This document shows positions 18,422 through 27,181 of a stretch of 64,000 nucleotides of DNA, in pieces. This stretch comes from Aestuariibius violaceus (lineage in GTDB: Bacteria > Pseudomonadota > Alphaproteobacteria > Rhodobacterales > Rhodobacteraceae). The position numbers and the translations under genes are program-made. The DNA lies in contig NZ_JBFONT020000001.1 in assembly GCF_040779325.2 (NCBI RefSeq), forward strand, positions 434,001 through 498,000, given 5' to 3'. Every line of letters begins with the position of its first letter. Within the stretch, counting starts at the first letter, position 1. Under the pieces are notes generated by a model, which worked only from the letters and a program-made list of their open reading frames with translations, did not search any database and had not been told where the DNA came from.

Positions 18422-19999
18422 GTGACAGGAAGGCGATACTTCCAGATCTATGGGGTGATCCTCGTTCTCGCGGGGGTCGCCTATTTCTTTCAGAAGGCGC
18501 TCGCCGCCACCGGCGGTACCTTCTTCTACACGCTCGACGATCCCTACATTCACCTGTCGCTCGCCGAAAACATCCGCGCGGGCCATTACGGGATCAATGT
18601 GGGTGAGGTCGCCTCGCCCTCCTCTTCGATCCTCTATCCGTTCCTCTTGGCCGGCCTGATGTTCCTCGGCGCGGGCAGCTGGGGGCCGCTGATCCTGAAC
18701 CTTATCGGCGCAGCGGGTCTGGCCTGGGTCTTCGCGGGCCTCCTCTTCGACGCCTTCGCGGACGAGGGGGGGCAACTGACACGGCCGGACCCGATCGTCC
18801 TTCTTCCGTTCTCGTTTCTCGCGATCCACGCCTTCGGCCTGCCGCTCAACGGGATGGAGCACACTTTGCACGTCTGGGTGAGCCTGGCCATCGTCGCGGG
18901 TCTTCTGGCGCTGGACCGGCGGGACGGCGTGCCACTGGCCCTTGTCGTTGCGATCATCGCGGCGCCCCTTCTACGCTTCGAAGGCGCGGCCCTGGCCTTT
19001 GCCGCGATCGCCGTTCTCACCTGGCAGCGGCGATTTTCCGCGGCCGCGACAGCTGCTGTAGTGGTTATCGTATGCATCGCGAGCTATGTGGTGTCGATGT
19101 GGGCACTCGGCCTACCACCGTTGCCAAGCAGCGTGCTGACTAAGCATGAGACTGCTGCTGCTATACTCGGTGACGGATCAGTAAGTCCATTGCTACCGCT
19201 TTTTCTTCAGTTGTTCGTTGATCTGCAGGAACCTCAACCCACCCATCTATTGATTGCTATTTGTCTACTCGTCCTTGCAATCACCAGAACAAAAAAACAC
19301 TCAAAAACTGAACGCGGCACCACTTTTGCGATTTCTATAGCTGCGGCGGCTCACTTTCTATTCGGTGATTATGGCTGGCGCGGGCGGTATGAGATCTACA
19401 TTTTTGCCAGCTTGATCTCAATACTTTTCATTCTCTACAGGGACTTCTTTAAGCAAAATACGAGATTTCCTATATTGAAAACCACCGCAACCTGTTTGAT
19501 AATTCTAACAGTTGGGTTTAGCAATATAATATATCTTTTCCAAACACCAGCAGCATCGCATAACATTTTTAATCAGCAGTATCAGATGCATCGATTTTCG
19601 ACCGAATTCTATGATCGCCCAGTCGCCGCGAACGATATCGGATACCTATCTTATCAGAATGACGTCTATCTTCTAGACCTTTGGGGTCTGGGCTCTGAGC
19701 AAGCTCGTCAAATGCGCGCTGATGGAGATATGACTAGTGAGGAAATTGGTCAGATCACTATTAAGAATGGCATCGCTTATGCCATGGTCTATGAGGAATG
19801 GTTTTCTGGATCACTTCCAGAGAGTTGGTGTCGATTAGCAATTCTTGAGACTTCAAGAGTATCGGTCGCGATTGGAAGCGTTGTGTTTTATCTTATTGAT
19901 ATGACCGAAGAACAAGCGTTTCGCACAGCCCTCACCGAGTTCGAACCGACCCTTCCTGCCGCCGCCAACCTGACGATCTATCCGTCCTGCGACTCCTAA
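18422..19999 (+). CDS. Polytopic membrane protein, GT-C glycosyltransferase-like
   Basis: A 525-residue protein with about ten hydrophobic segments. After the first transmembrane helix comes an acidic DDPYIHLSLAENI loop, the position and type of acidic motif found in GT-C fold glycosyltransferases that use polyprenyl-linked sugars; the assignment rests on that and topology only. The start is GTG at 18422, 22 bp after rpsO. Base composition changes inside the gene: line 18721-18780 is 43/60 G+C, whereas 19441-19500 is 22/60, and the AT-rich core runs roughly 19080-19910 before GC-rich sequence returns at the 3' end. The frame stays intact, so this looks like a mosaic gene rather than a pseudogene. 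Confidence 0.7.
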   Translation: MTGRRYFQIYGVILVLAGVAYFFQKALAATGGTFFYTLDDPYIHLSLAENIRAGHYGINVGEVASPSSSILYPFLLAGLMFLGAGSWGPLILNLIGAAGLAWVFAGLLFDAFADEGGQLTRPDPIVLLPFSFLAIHAFGLPLNGMEHTLHVWVSLAIVAGLLALDRRDGVPLALVVAIIAAPLLRFEGAALAFAAIAVLTWQRRFSAAATAAVVVIVCIASYVVSMWALGLPPLPSSVLTKHETAAAILGDGSVSPLLPLFLQLFVDLQEPQPTHLLIAICLLVLAITRTKKHSKTERGTTFAISIAAAAHFLFGDYGWRGRYEIYIFASLISILFILYRDFFKQNTRFPILKTTATCLIILTVGFSNIIYLFQTPAASHNIFNQQYQMHRFSTEFYDRPVAANDIGYLSYQNDVYLLDLWGLGSEQARQMRADGDMTSEEIGQITIKNGIAYAMVYEEWFSGSLPESWCRLAILETSRVSVAIGSVVFYLIDMTEEQAFRTALTEFEPTLPAAANLTIYPSCDS

Positions 20000-20104
20000 T
20001 CGTGCACTAGGGAGTATATCAAGCTGAGGCAAGCAGGCTCTCAGCTTTCCGCCCTTGCACCCCCCAGCCGCCCCGGCGATGGTCGACGCGAAGGAGGGCC
20101 CCAG

Positions 20105-20425
20105 ATGTTCGCTGCCACAAAGCTCATCATCATCACCGAGCGTATCCTGCTCGACAAGATCACCGCGCTGGTCGAGGAGATGGGGGCGACCGGCTATACC
20201 TATTCCGCCGTCGGCGGAAAGGGCAGCCGCGGCAAGCGGACCCAGTCGCGGGCCCATGTGTCGGGATTGCAGGCCAACGTGAAGATCGAGGTCGTCGTCT
20301 CGGGTCATGATGTGGCCGAAAAGATCGCCGAAGCGCTCGCCGCGCGGTTCTTCGAGCATTATTCCGGTATCGTCTATGTGGAGGCTGTCGAGATCCTCCG
20401 ACCCGCCAAGTTCAGGGTAGAGTAA
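20105..20425 (+). CDS. sbtB: PII-like protein SbtB
   Basis: A 106-residue PII-superfamily protein. The N-terminal beta strand (FAATKLIIITERILL), the T-loop region (AVGGKGSRGKRTQSR), the B-loop strand (NVKIEVVVSG) and SGIVYVEAVEIL match SbtB, which binds adenine nucleotides (cAMP, AMP, ATP) and controls the SbtA bicarbonate transporter. The C-terminal Cys-containing redox loop present in some cyanobacterial SbtB proteins is missing. GGAGG precedes the ATG. The 3' end overlaps that of the convergent sbtA by 14 bp. Confidence 0.88.
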   Translation: MFAATKLIIITERILLDKITALVEEMGATGYTYSAVGGKGSRGKRTQSRAHVSGLQANVKIEVVVSGHDVAEKIAEALAARFFEHYSGIVYVEAVEILRPAKFRVE

Positions 20426-21413
20426 AGACGACCTCCGCCAGCGCGATGAACAGCGGGATACACACCCCAATGGCGATCGGTGTGCCGACGCTGGTCGACG
20501 CCCCGATATAGGCCGAGGGATTGGCCTCAGGGATGCCCGCACGCAGCGTTGGCGGGCCCGAGATGTCGGACGACGATGCGGCGAGCAGCGCCAGCAACAC
20601 CACGCCGCCGGGGCTGAACCCGGTCGCCTGATGCAACAGATAACCGACCCCGAACGCGATCAGGCCGTGGGTGATCGGCGCGATGAACGCGTAGACGGCG
20701 TACCAATGGGCGACGCGCCGCAGCTCTGACAGGCGCTGCCACGCCTCGATTCCCATCACCAGCATCAGGACGGACAGTAAGCCCCGGAAGAGCGGATCGT
20801 AGAACGTCTCGAACACCCGTTCGGGCCGGGTCAGCAGGCCCAGGAGCAGCCCCAGAAGCAGCGCCGACAGGGCCGACCCGCGCAGGCTGTCCTTGACGAT
20901 GAACCACGGCGTGACGGTGTTGCCGTCGGACTTCGCCTTGCCCATCCCGGCCAGCACGATGGCGAGGATCAGCGCGGGGATGTCCATGAAGGGATAAAGC
21001 GCGGGCACCCACGCCTCATACGCGATCCCGTCCGCCTCAAGCGCGACCATCGCCGCACCGAGGGTCGAAGCGCTGACCGCGCCGAACAGACCCGCCGTGG
21101 CGATCGCATCGGCCCGCGCGATCTTGGGCAACCGGGCGAGGGTTATCAGCCCCAGCAGCACGATCCCCACACCGATCCCCATCGCGGCAAGCGCGGGCAG
21201 GATCATATCCGCCGGGTCGCTTTCGCGGATCGTCATCCCGCCGTTCAGCCCGATCCGCATCAGCAGCATGAAGACCGCAAACTGATAGACAGCGTCGGGG
21301 ATCGTCAGCCGTGATCCCATCGCCGCGATCAGCATCCCGCCGATGAGAAACGCGAGGGAAGGCGACTGGAACTGACCAAGGACACGCAACAGGAATTCGG
21401 CGATCAGATCCAT
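20412..21413 (-). CDS. sbtA: Sodium-dependent bicarbonate transporter SbtA
   Basis: A 333-residue membrane protein of the SbtA family with about ten transmembrane segments in two inverted halves. Diagnostic stretches are LLMRIGLNGGMTIRES, LFGAVSASTLGAAM and LLALLAASSSDISGPPTLR with PSAYIGASTSVGTPIAIG at the end. The start at 21413 is chosen for its AAGGAAGA site; the frame opens earlier at 21452. It imports bicarbonate with sodium and is convergent with its likely PII regulator SbtB. The pair is unusual in sitting within the rpsO-pnp interval. Confidence 0.9.
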   Translation of the reverse strand: MDLIAEFLLRVLGQFQSPSLAFLIGGMLIAAMGSRLTIPDAVYQFAVFMLLMRIGLNGGMTIRESDPADMILPALAAMGIGVGIVLLGLITLARLPKIARADAIATAGLFGAVSASTLGAAMVALEADGIAYEAWVPALYPFMDIPALILAIVLAGMGKAKSDGNTVTPWFIVKDSLRGSALSALLLGLLLGLLTRPERVFETFYDPLFRGLLSVLMLVMGIEAWQRLSELRRVAHWYAVYAFIAPITHGLIAFGVGYLLHQATGFSPGGVVLLALLAASSSDISGPPTLRAGIPEANPSAYIGASTSVGTPIAIGVCIPLFIALAEVVFTLP

Positions 21414-21545
21414 GGTCTTCCTTTCAGCCTCACCGGATTGTCGTCGCGCCACCGTCCTTCAAAGCCCGGTCGGCCACAAGCCCGCTGTCGCCGATCAGCG
21501 CGGAGCCGGTTTCCTTTCGCCGGGGTCTTGGGCATCTAGGCAGCC

Positions 21546-22745
21546 ATGAGCGCCTATAGCCGCCCCTTCGTCCTCTCCCTCGTCGTGGTTGGCATCTTGG
21601 TCATGGCGCAGACGATCCTGTCCTTCACCCTGCCGCTCTTGGCGTTCGACCTGAACGAGGCGGGCACCGATCTGTCGCTGATCCGTGGCGCGGCGTTCAT
21701 CCCGAACATCCTCTTCGCCGTCTTCATCGGCGTCATCAACGACCGGATCCGCAAGCGCGTCAGCTTCAGGGCCTACACGGCGCTTCTGCTCCTCTCGCTG
21801 CTGGCCCTTTGGGTGGGCGTGCGGACAGACCACATCTCTGTCCCTGCGCTGATGGTCTTCATGATCGTGTTCAACGGCGTCGGCTATGCGCTGGGCAACG
21901 CGCACATGACGCTGATCCGCCTGACCGTGAGCCATGACCGGCTGTCGGATGCGACCGCGCTGGTCAGCGGCGTGCATGCCACGATCACGACCGTCGGCCC
22001 GGCGATCGGCGGCCTGGCCCTGCTCTGGCTGGGGCACGAGGGGGTGATCGGCGGGCTTTGCCTTCTGATGGCGCTCGCCTGCTTCGGCGCCGCCGCCGTC
22101 GCGCCCGAGGAAACTCTGCCGCAGCCTGCCCGGTTCTGGCCGTCGCTCGCCGAAGGCTGGCAGGTCTTCCGCGCGAACCGGGAGCTTGTGATGATGACCA
22201 TCGTCGTCGTCATGACCAACGCCGCCGACGGGGCGTTTGCCGTCGCGCTCCTCCTCAAGCTGAAGGCGGACCTTCTGATCGACCCGTTCCGCATCGGCAT
22301 CGTCCTTGCCTGCGCCGGGGCCGGGTCGGTCGTCGCGTCCCTCTACGCGGCAAAGATCCGCAGAAAGCTGGGCTATCGCACCGCATTCTTCTGGCCGATC
22401 TGGATGCTGGCGTTGACCTATCTTGCGGTCGCGGGAACCGATGCCTACCTGCTCCTCTGCCTGCTCAGCTTTGTCGAAGGAGCGCTCGCGCTTTTCTTCA
22501 ACGTGGGCATCTGGTCCTACCGGCAGGAAACGGTCGAGGCCGCGCATATGGGCCGGGTCGCGGGCATCACCGGGGCGATCTTCAAGATCGGGATGCCGCC
22601 GGTCATCATCCTGGCCGGCATCCTCTCCGACACCGGCTGGCTGATCGCCGCCTTCGCGCTGGCCGCCGCCATCAACGCCGCCGCCGCGCTCTTCCTTGCC
22701 TATGTGGCGGGGTGGGGCTGGCCGCGGCGCCTGAAACCCGCCTGA
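21546..22745 (+). CDS. MFS transporter
   Basis: A 399-residue protein with twelve predicted transmembrane segments. The loop between helices 2 and 3 reads GVINDRIRKRVSF, the position of the MFS A motif, and the domain layout resembles the MFS_3 exporter group (similar to enterobactin exporter EntS). It is divergent from sbtA over 132 bp and ends 179 bp before pnp. The transported compound cannot be predicted. Confidence 0.85.
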   Translation: MSAYSRPFVLSLVVVGILVMAQTILSFTLPLLAFDLNEAGTDLSLIRGAAFIPNILFAVFIGVINDRIRKRVSFRAYTALLLLSLLALWVGVRTDHISVPALMVFMIVFNGVGYALGNAHMTLIRLTVSHDRLSDATALVSGVHATITTVGPAIGGLALLWLGHEGVIGGLCLLMALACFGAAAVAPEETLPQPARFWPSLAEGWQVFRANRELVMMTIVVVMTNAADGAFAVALLLKLKADLLIDPFRIGIVLACAGAGSVVASLYAAKIRRKLGYRTAFFWPIWMLALTYLAVAGTDAYLLLCLLSFVEGALALFFNVGIWSYRQETVEAAHMGRVAGITGAIFKIGMPPVIILAGILSDTGWLIAAFALAAAINAAAALFLAYVAGWGWPRRLKPA

Positions 22746-22875
22746 CCCCGCGACCCTTTGCCGGTTCCCATGGCAGGCAAAGTCATGTATGCGCGCAGAA
22801 TCTGAGACGTGACGCCATGGCCCCGGCGTGAACGCAAAGGATAGGGGCCGGCGGCAATGGGGCCGCCATGCAAAA

Positions 22876-22908
22876 CGGAAGACCCGGGACCGCCCGGGAG
22901 TGCTTCCG
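22876..22908 (+). promoter_or_regulatory. pnp leader hairpin
   Basis: CGGAAG and CTTCCG arms enclose a second stem of CCCGGG-ACCG-CCCGGG, giving a 12 bp interrupted hairpin that ends just before the pnp ribosome-binding site. A smaller stem (ACGCC/GGCGT) lies upstream at 22812-22829. In enterobacteria a pnp leader hairpin is cut by RNase III and used for autoregulation by PNPase; the same use here is inferred. Confidence 0.55.
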
Positions 22909-22924
22909 AGATAGGAAACGATAC

Positions 22925-25060
22925 ATGTTCAACGAAGTTAAGAAATCCATCCAGTGGGGCGAGGAAACGCTGACACTGGAAACCGGCAAGGTTGCCCGTC
23001 AGGCTGACGGATCGGTCATCGCCACCTATGGCGAAACCTCCGTCATGGCCAACGTGACCTTCGCCAAGGAGATGAAGCCGGGGCAGGACTTTTTCCCGCT
23101 GACCGTGCACTACAACGAGAAATACTATGCCGCCGGTAAGATCCCGGGCGGCTTCTTCAAGCGCGAGGCGCGGCCGACCGAAAAGGAAACGCTGACCTCC
23201 CGCCTGATCGACCGGCCGATCCGTCCGCTCTTCGTCGACGGGTTCAAGAACGAGGTGCTGGTGATCTGCACCGTTCTGTCCCACGACCTCGTCAACGATC
23301 CCGATATCGTGGCGATGATCGCGGCCTCTGCCGCGCTGACGATCTCTGGCGCGCCCTTCATGGGCCCGATCGCCGGGTGCCGCGTGGGCTACGAGGATGG
23401 CGACTACATCCTGAACCCAGAGCTTGACGATATGTCCCAGCTCCGCACCAAACCGGACCAACGGCTCGACCTCGTCGTGGCGGGGACCAAGGACGCGGTC
23501 ATGATGGTCGAATCCGAGGCCTATGAGCTGACCGAGGAAGAGATGCTCGGCGCCGTCACCTTCGCGCACGAACAGATCCAGCCGGTGATCGACCTGATCA
23601 TCGACCTGGCCGAAGACGCCGCGAACGAACCGTTCGACTTCCAGGCGCCCGACTATTCCGACCTCTACGCCGCGATCAAGGCGGCGGGCGAAGACAAGGT
23701 CCGCGCCGCCTACACGATCCAGGACAAGCAGGAACGTGTGGCCGCCCAAAACGCCGCCCGCGACCACATCATCGAAAGCCTGACTGAAGAGCAGCGCGAA
23801 GACCCCAACCTCGTCTCCGCGATCAAAAAGCTCGAGGCGTCGGTCCTGCGCGGTGATGTCGTCAAGACCGGCAAGCGCCTGGATGGACGTGCACTGGATC
23901 AGGTCCGGCCCATCGTCGCCGAAACCGGCCTGCTGCCGCGGACCCACGGCTCGGCGCTTTTTACCCGCGGCGAGACGCAGGGCCTTGTCGTCACGACGCT
24001 CGGCACCGGCGACGACGAGCAGATGATCGACGCGCTGGAAGGGACCTACCGGTCGAACTTCCTGCTGCACTACAACTTCCCGCCTTACTCGGTCGGCGAA
24101 GTCGGCCGCTTCGGCCCTCCGGGACGGCGCGAGATCGGCCACGGCAAGCTCGCCTGGCGCGCGCTGCAGGCTGTCCTGCCCGCCCAGACCGACTTCCCCT
24201 ACACCATCCGAATCGTCTCCGAGATCACGGAATCGAACGGCTCCTCCTCAATGGCCTCCGTCTGTGGCGGGTCGCTGTCGATGATGGATGCGGGCGTCCC
24301 GCTGAAATCGGCCGTCGCCGGTGTCGCGATGGGCCTGATCCTCGAAGATGACGGCTCCTACGCGGTCCTGACCGACATCCTCGGCGACGAGGATCACCTC
24401 GGCGACATGGACTTCAAGGTCGCGGGCACCGAAAACGGCATCACCTCGCTCCAGATGGACATCAAGGTCGCCGGGATCACGCCCGAGATCATGGAAAAGG
24501 CGCTGGCCCAGGCCAAGGAAGGCCGGATGCACATCCTCGGCGAGATGAACAAGGCGCTGAGCGAGACCAAGGGCTTCTCCGAACACGCCCCCCGGATCGA
24601 GACGATGCAGGTCCCGACCGACAAGATCCGCGAAGTCATCGGATCGGGCGGCAAGGTCATCCGCGAAATCGTGGAGACGTCGGGTGCCAAGGTCGACATT
24701 AACGACGACGGCATCATCAAGATCGCCTCGTCCGATGCCGAGGCCATCAAGAAGGCACACGACATGATCTATTCGATCGTGGCCGAGCCGGAAGAGGGTC
24801 AGGTCTACAAGGGCACGGTCGTCAAGATCGTCGATTTCGGCGCCTTCGTGAACTTCTTCGGAAAGCGCGACGGCCTGGTCCATGTCAGCCAGATCGAGAA
24901 CCGCCGCCTGAACCATCCGTCGGATGTTCTGAAGGAAGGCCAGGAGGTCTACGTCAAGCTCCTCGGCTTCGACGACCGTGGCAAGGTTCGCCTGTCGATG
25001 AAGGTCGTCGATCAGGAGACCGGCGAGGAAGCGAAGAAAGAGGAAGAGACGGCCGAGTAA
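22925..25060 (+). CDS. pnp: Polyribonucleotide nucleotidyltransferase (PNPase)
   Basis: PNPase is the trimeric phosphorolytic 3'-5' exoribonuclease of the RNA degradosome. The 711-residue length is normal. In order: first RNase PH domain (GGFFKREARPTEKE), helical linker, catalytic second RNase PH domain (GLLPRTHGSALFTRGETQ and MASVCGGSLSMMDAGVPL), KH domain with the GxxG loop (IGSGGKVIREI) and an S1 domain (GTVVKIVDFGAFVNFF). The start at 22925 follows an AGGAA site; the frame is open back to 22868. The gene ends in an intrinsic terminator. Confidence 0.98.
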   Translation: MFNEVKKSIQWGEETLTLETGKVARQADGSVIATYGETSVMANVTFAKEMKPGQDFFPLTVHYNEKYYAAGKIPGGFFKREARPTEKETLTSRLIDRPIRPLFVDGFKNEVLVICTVLSHDLVNDPDIVAMIAASAALTISGAPFMGPIAGCRVGYEDGDYILNPELDDMSQLRTKPDQRLDLVVAGTKDAVMMVESEAYELTEEEMLGAVTFAHEQIQPVIDLIIDLAEDAANEPFDFQAPDYSDLYAAIKAAGEDKVRAAYTIQDKQERVAAQNAARDHIIESLTEEQREDPNLVSAIKKLEASVLRGDVVKTGKRLDGRALDQVRPIVAETGLLPRTHGSALFTRGETQGLVVTTLGTGDDEQMIDALEGTYRSNFLLHYNFPPYSVGEVGRFGPPGRREIGHGKLAWRALQAVLPAQTDFPYTIRIVSEITESNGSSSMASVCGGSLSMMDAGVPLKSAVAGVAMGLILEDDGSYAVLTDILGDEDHLGDMDFKVAGTENGITSLQMDIKVAGITPEIMEKALAQAKEGRMHILGEMNKALSETKGFSEHAPRIETMQVPTDKIREVIGSGGKVIREIVETSGAKVDINDDGIIKIASSDAEAIKKAHDMIYSIVAEPEEGQVYKGTVVKIVDFGAFVNFFGKRDGLVHVSQIENRRLNHPSDVLKEGQEVYVKLLGFDDRGKVRLSMKVVDQETGEEAKKEEETAE

Positions 25061-25086
25061 GGACGCTTTTCACTATTCGTTTCGGA

Positions 25087-25115
25087 AGGCCCCGTCATTC
25101 GGCGGGGCCTTTTTT
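25087..25115 (+). terminator. Intrinsic terminator of pnp
   Basis: Perfect 8 bp stem AGGCCCCG / CGGGGCCT with an 8 nt loop, followed directly by five further T residues. It lies 27 bp after the pnp stop codon. Confidence 0.92.
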
Positions 25116-25154
25116 GTCTCCAGCAGACGATCATCTCACTGGAGACAAGCCATC

Positions 25155-25178
25155 TTGATGCGAGCCGGCCCGCATCAA
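25155..25178. promoter_or_regulatory. Inverted repeat upstream of fic
   Basis: TTGATGCG and CGCATCAA form a perfect 8 bp inverted repeat with an 8 bp spacer, about 80 bp upstream of the Fic start. A third related half-site (CTTGATACAAG) occurs at about 25239-25249. This is a plausible operator or leader hairpin. Confidence 0.45.
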
Positions 25179-25212
25179 AGCGGTTTGTCGCTACAGATCT
25201 GCACTTCACTCG

Positions 25213-25230
25213 CAACAAACTTGTTTGTTG
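25213..25230. promoter_or_regulatory. 18 bp palindrome upstream of fic
   Basis: CAACAAAC-TT-GTTTGTTG is a perfect palindrome with 8 bp arms, 26 bp before the Fic ATG, in an unusually AT-rich leader. Its position suits an operator, possibly for autoregulation. Confidence 0.5.
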
Positions 25231-25256
25231 TGAACCCGCTTGATACAAGGTTGTTT

Positions 25257-26411
25257 ATGTCACACGAGCAGATAATTACTATCAACAACACAACATATGA
25301 CTGCAGCAATGCAGCCACCTACCACTACGGGGCATTTCCGCCGTCAGATATTCCTCTCGATACCATTCTTCCGCCCCTCACAGCCGCGCTGCAACAGCTC
25401 ACGCGATACGACGAAAAGCTCCAATACATTCCTAACTCCGAACTGCTGCTCGCGCCCCTCCGCCAGCGCGACGCGGTCGTCTCGTCCCGGATGGAAGGCA
25501 CGATCTCTACGCTGGAAGAGGTTCTGCGCCTCGAAGCCAGCGAAAGCGCCCGGCGGACCGAAGGCACCGCCCGTGACGACACGTTGGAGGTCGCACTTTA
25601 TGCGCGCGCGCTGCGCCAGGCCGAAGGCGCCATTTCGGAGGGGTACCACCTGTCTGAACACCTGATCCGTTCTGCCCACCGAACCATGCTCAGCTACGGC
25701 CGCGGTGCCGAAAAGCATCCTGGCGACTACAAGACCCAGCAGAACTACATCGGCGACCGGCGCCAGAAGCGGGTCGATTTCATACCGATTTCGCCCGCAC
25801 ATCTCGGCACGGGGATGGCCGCGTTGACCTCCTTCATCCGCGACGATACCCGCCATCCTCTTCTGAAAACCGCCATCGCCCATGCTGAGTTCGAGGCGCT
25901 GCACCCATTCGAGGACGGCAACGGGCGGATCGGGCGGATGCTGATCCCGCTGATGCTGTGGGAAGGCGGCGTCCTCAGTGCACCGCATTTCTTCGTCAGC
26001 GACTACTTCGAACGCGAGAAGGACAGCTACATCGACCGGTTGCGCGAGGTCTCTGCCTCCGGCGACTGGGCAGGCTGGTGCGTCTTCTTCCTGACGGCGC
26101 TCGAGGCGCAGGCGCAGACGAATATCGACGTGGTCCTGCAGGTGCAGGCCCACTACGAAGAAATGAAGCAGAGGTTTCGCGACGCTCTGCGGTCGCAATA
26201 CTACAGCGCCGCGCTCGACTACATGTTCGCGAACCCGGTCTTCTGGAACAACCACTTCGTGGAAAGCGCAGACGGCCCGGCCTCGACGCTCAGGAATTTC
26301 ACGCCGCGCCTGGTGGAGGACGGGCTTCTCACGACGCTGGTCAAACCCTCGGGCCGGGCGCCGGGGCTTTATGCGCTGTCGTCCCTCCTTGAGATCCTCG
26401 ACGCCGATTGA
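25257..26411 (+). CDS. Fic family protein (class II, self-inhibited)
   Basis: A 384-residue Fic protein. The catalytic motif is HPFEDGNGRIGR, which transfers AMP or another phosphate-containing group to a hydroxyl side chain of a target. The N-terminal part has SSRMEGT, matching the [S/T]xxxE[G/N] inhibitory helix in class II Fic proteins, so activity is probably autoinhibited. The C-terminal 120 residues look like a winged helix that could bind DNA. ATG at 25257 is used; the frame opens at 25155 but that region is the palindromic leader. The first 100 bp are AT-richer than the neighbours, hinting at acquisition by transfer. The target is unknown. Confidence 0.9.
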   Translation: MSHEQIITINNTTYDCSNAATYHYGAFPPSDIPLDTILPPLTAALQQLTRYDEKLQYIPNSELLLAPLRQRDAVVSSRMEGTISTLEEVLRLEASESARRTEGTARDDTLEVALYARALRQAEGAISEGYHLSEHLIRSAHRTMLSYGRGAEKHPGDYKTQQNYIGDRRQKRVDFIPISPAHLGTGMAALTSFIRDDTRHPLLKTAIAHAEFEALHPFEDGNGRIGRMLIPLMLWEGGVLSAPHFFVSDYFEREKDSYIDRLREVSASGDWAGWCVFFLTALEAQAQTNIDVVLQVQAHYEEMKQRFRDALRSQYYSAALDYMFANPVFWNNHFVESADGPASTLRNFTPRLVEDGLLTTLVKPSGRAPGLYALSSLLEILDAD

Positions 26412-26540
26412 CGTAAGGGCGCAACAGACCGCGCACCGCGGAAACGGGCAGGATTTCGCTGAAATCTTCCGTGTGTTAACCTGAACGTCAGAAAAACCCG
26501 GCCATCAATGAGCCAGGATAAGTACGTTATTGAGGCAACC

Positions 26541-27107
26541 ATGATCGACCGTCGCAGCGTCCTTGCAGGCGCGTCTGCACTGCTTTGCGCCCCCTCCATC
26601 GTCACCGCCAATCCGGCCCCCGCCAACCGTCTGCCCCGCCGCTTTCGCATGCGCGAAGTCGACGTGAACCCGGCCCTTCCGGCGGGCGTCCTGATCGTCA
26701 AACAATCAGAGTTTCACCTCTACTGGACGCTCGGCGACGGCCGCGCCTTGCGCTACGGCATCGCGCTGGGGGCCGAGGGGCGCAATTTCTTCGGCGATGC
26801 CGTGATCGCGCGCAAGGCGGAATGGCCCAGCTGGAGGCCGACCCAGAACATGATCCGGCTCGAACCCAACCTTTACGGCCCTTACAGGGACGGCCTGCCC
26901 GGTGGCCATCCGATGAACCCGATGGGCTCGGCCGCGCTCTATATGTACGTGAACGGGCGGGATACCTTCTACCGCGTCCACGGCACGCCCTTCCCGCAAA
27001 TGATCGGCCAAGGCTGGTCGTCGGGCTGCGTCAAACTTCGCAATGACGACATGGACGATCTTTACCGGCGTGTCCCGGTGGGCACGCGGATCAGCATCCA
27101 GGTCTGA
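26541..27107 (+). CDS. L,D-transpeptidase (YkuD family), copy 1
   Basis: A 188-residue secreted protein with a signal peptide containing a twin-arginine (IDRRSVLAGASALL). The YkuD catalytic signature is present as HGTPFPQMIGQGWSSGCVKL, in which the Cys is the nucleophile and the HG and SSGC blocks form the active site. Such enzymes make 3-3 peptidoglycan crosslinks or attach proteins to the wall. ATG at 26541 with upstream GAGG is used. A close paralogue follows 74 bp downstream in the same direction. Confidence 0.92.
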   Translation: MIDRRSVLAGASALLCAPSIVTANPAPANRLPRRFRMREVDVNPALPAGVLIVKQSEFHLYWTLGDGRALRYGIALGAEGRNFFGDAVIARKAEWPSWRPTQNMIRLEPNLYGPYRDGLPGGHPMNPMGSAALYMYVNGRDTFYRVHGTPFPQMIGQGWSSGCVKLRNDDMDDLYRRVPVGTRISIQV

Positions 27108-27135
27108 AGGCAACTTAAACGACTGGTTCGGCGTT

Positions 27136-27165
27136 CTGGCAGCGATAGAATGGAATCGCTGCCAG
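27136..27165 (+). promoter_or_regulatory. Perfect hairpin between the two L,D-transpeptidase genes
   Basis: CTGGCAGCGAT and ATCGCTGCCAG are perfect 11 bp arms around an 8 nt loop. It ends 16 bp before the ATG of the second gene, very close to its ribosome-binding site, and no U tract follows. It could stabilise or attenuate the mRNA or modulate translation of copy 2. Confidence 0.6.
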
Positions 27166-27181
27166 GCTAAAGGACGAACCG

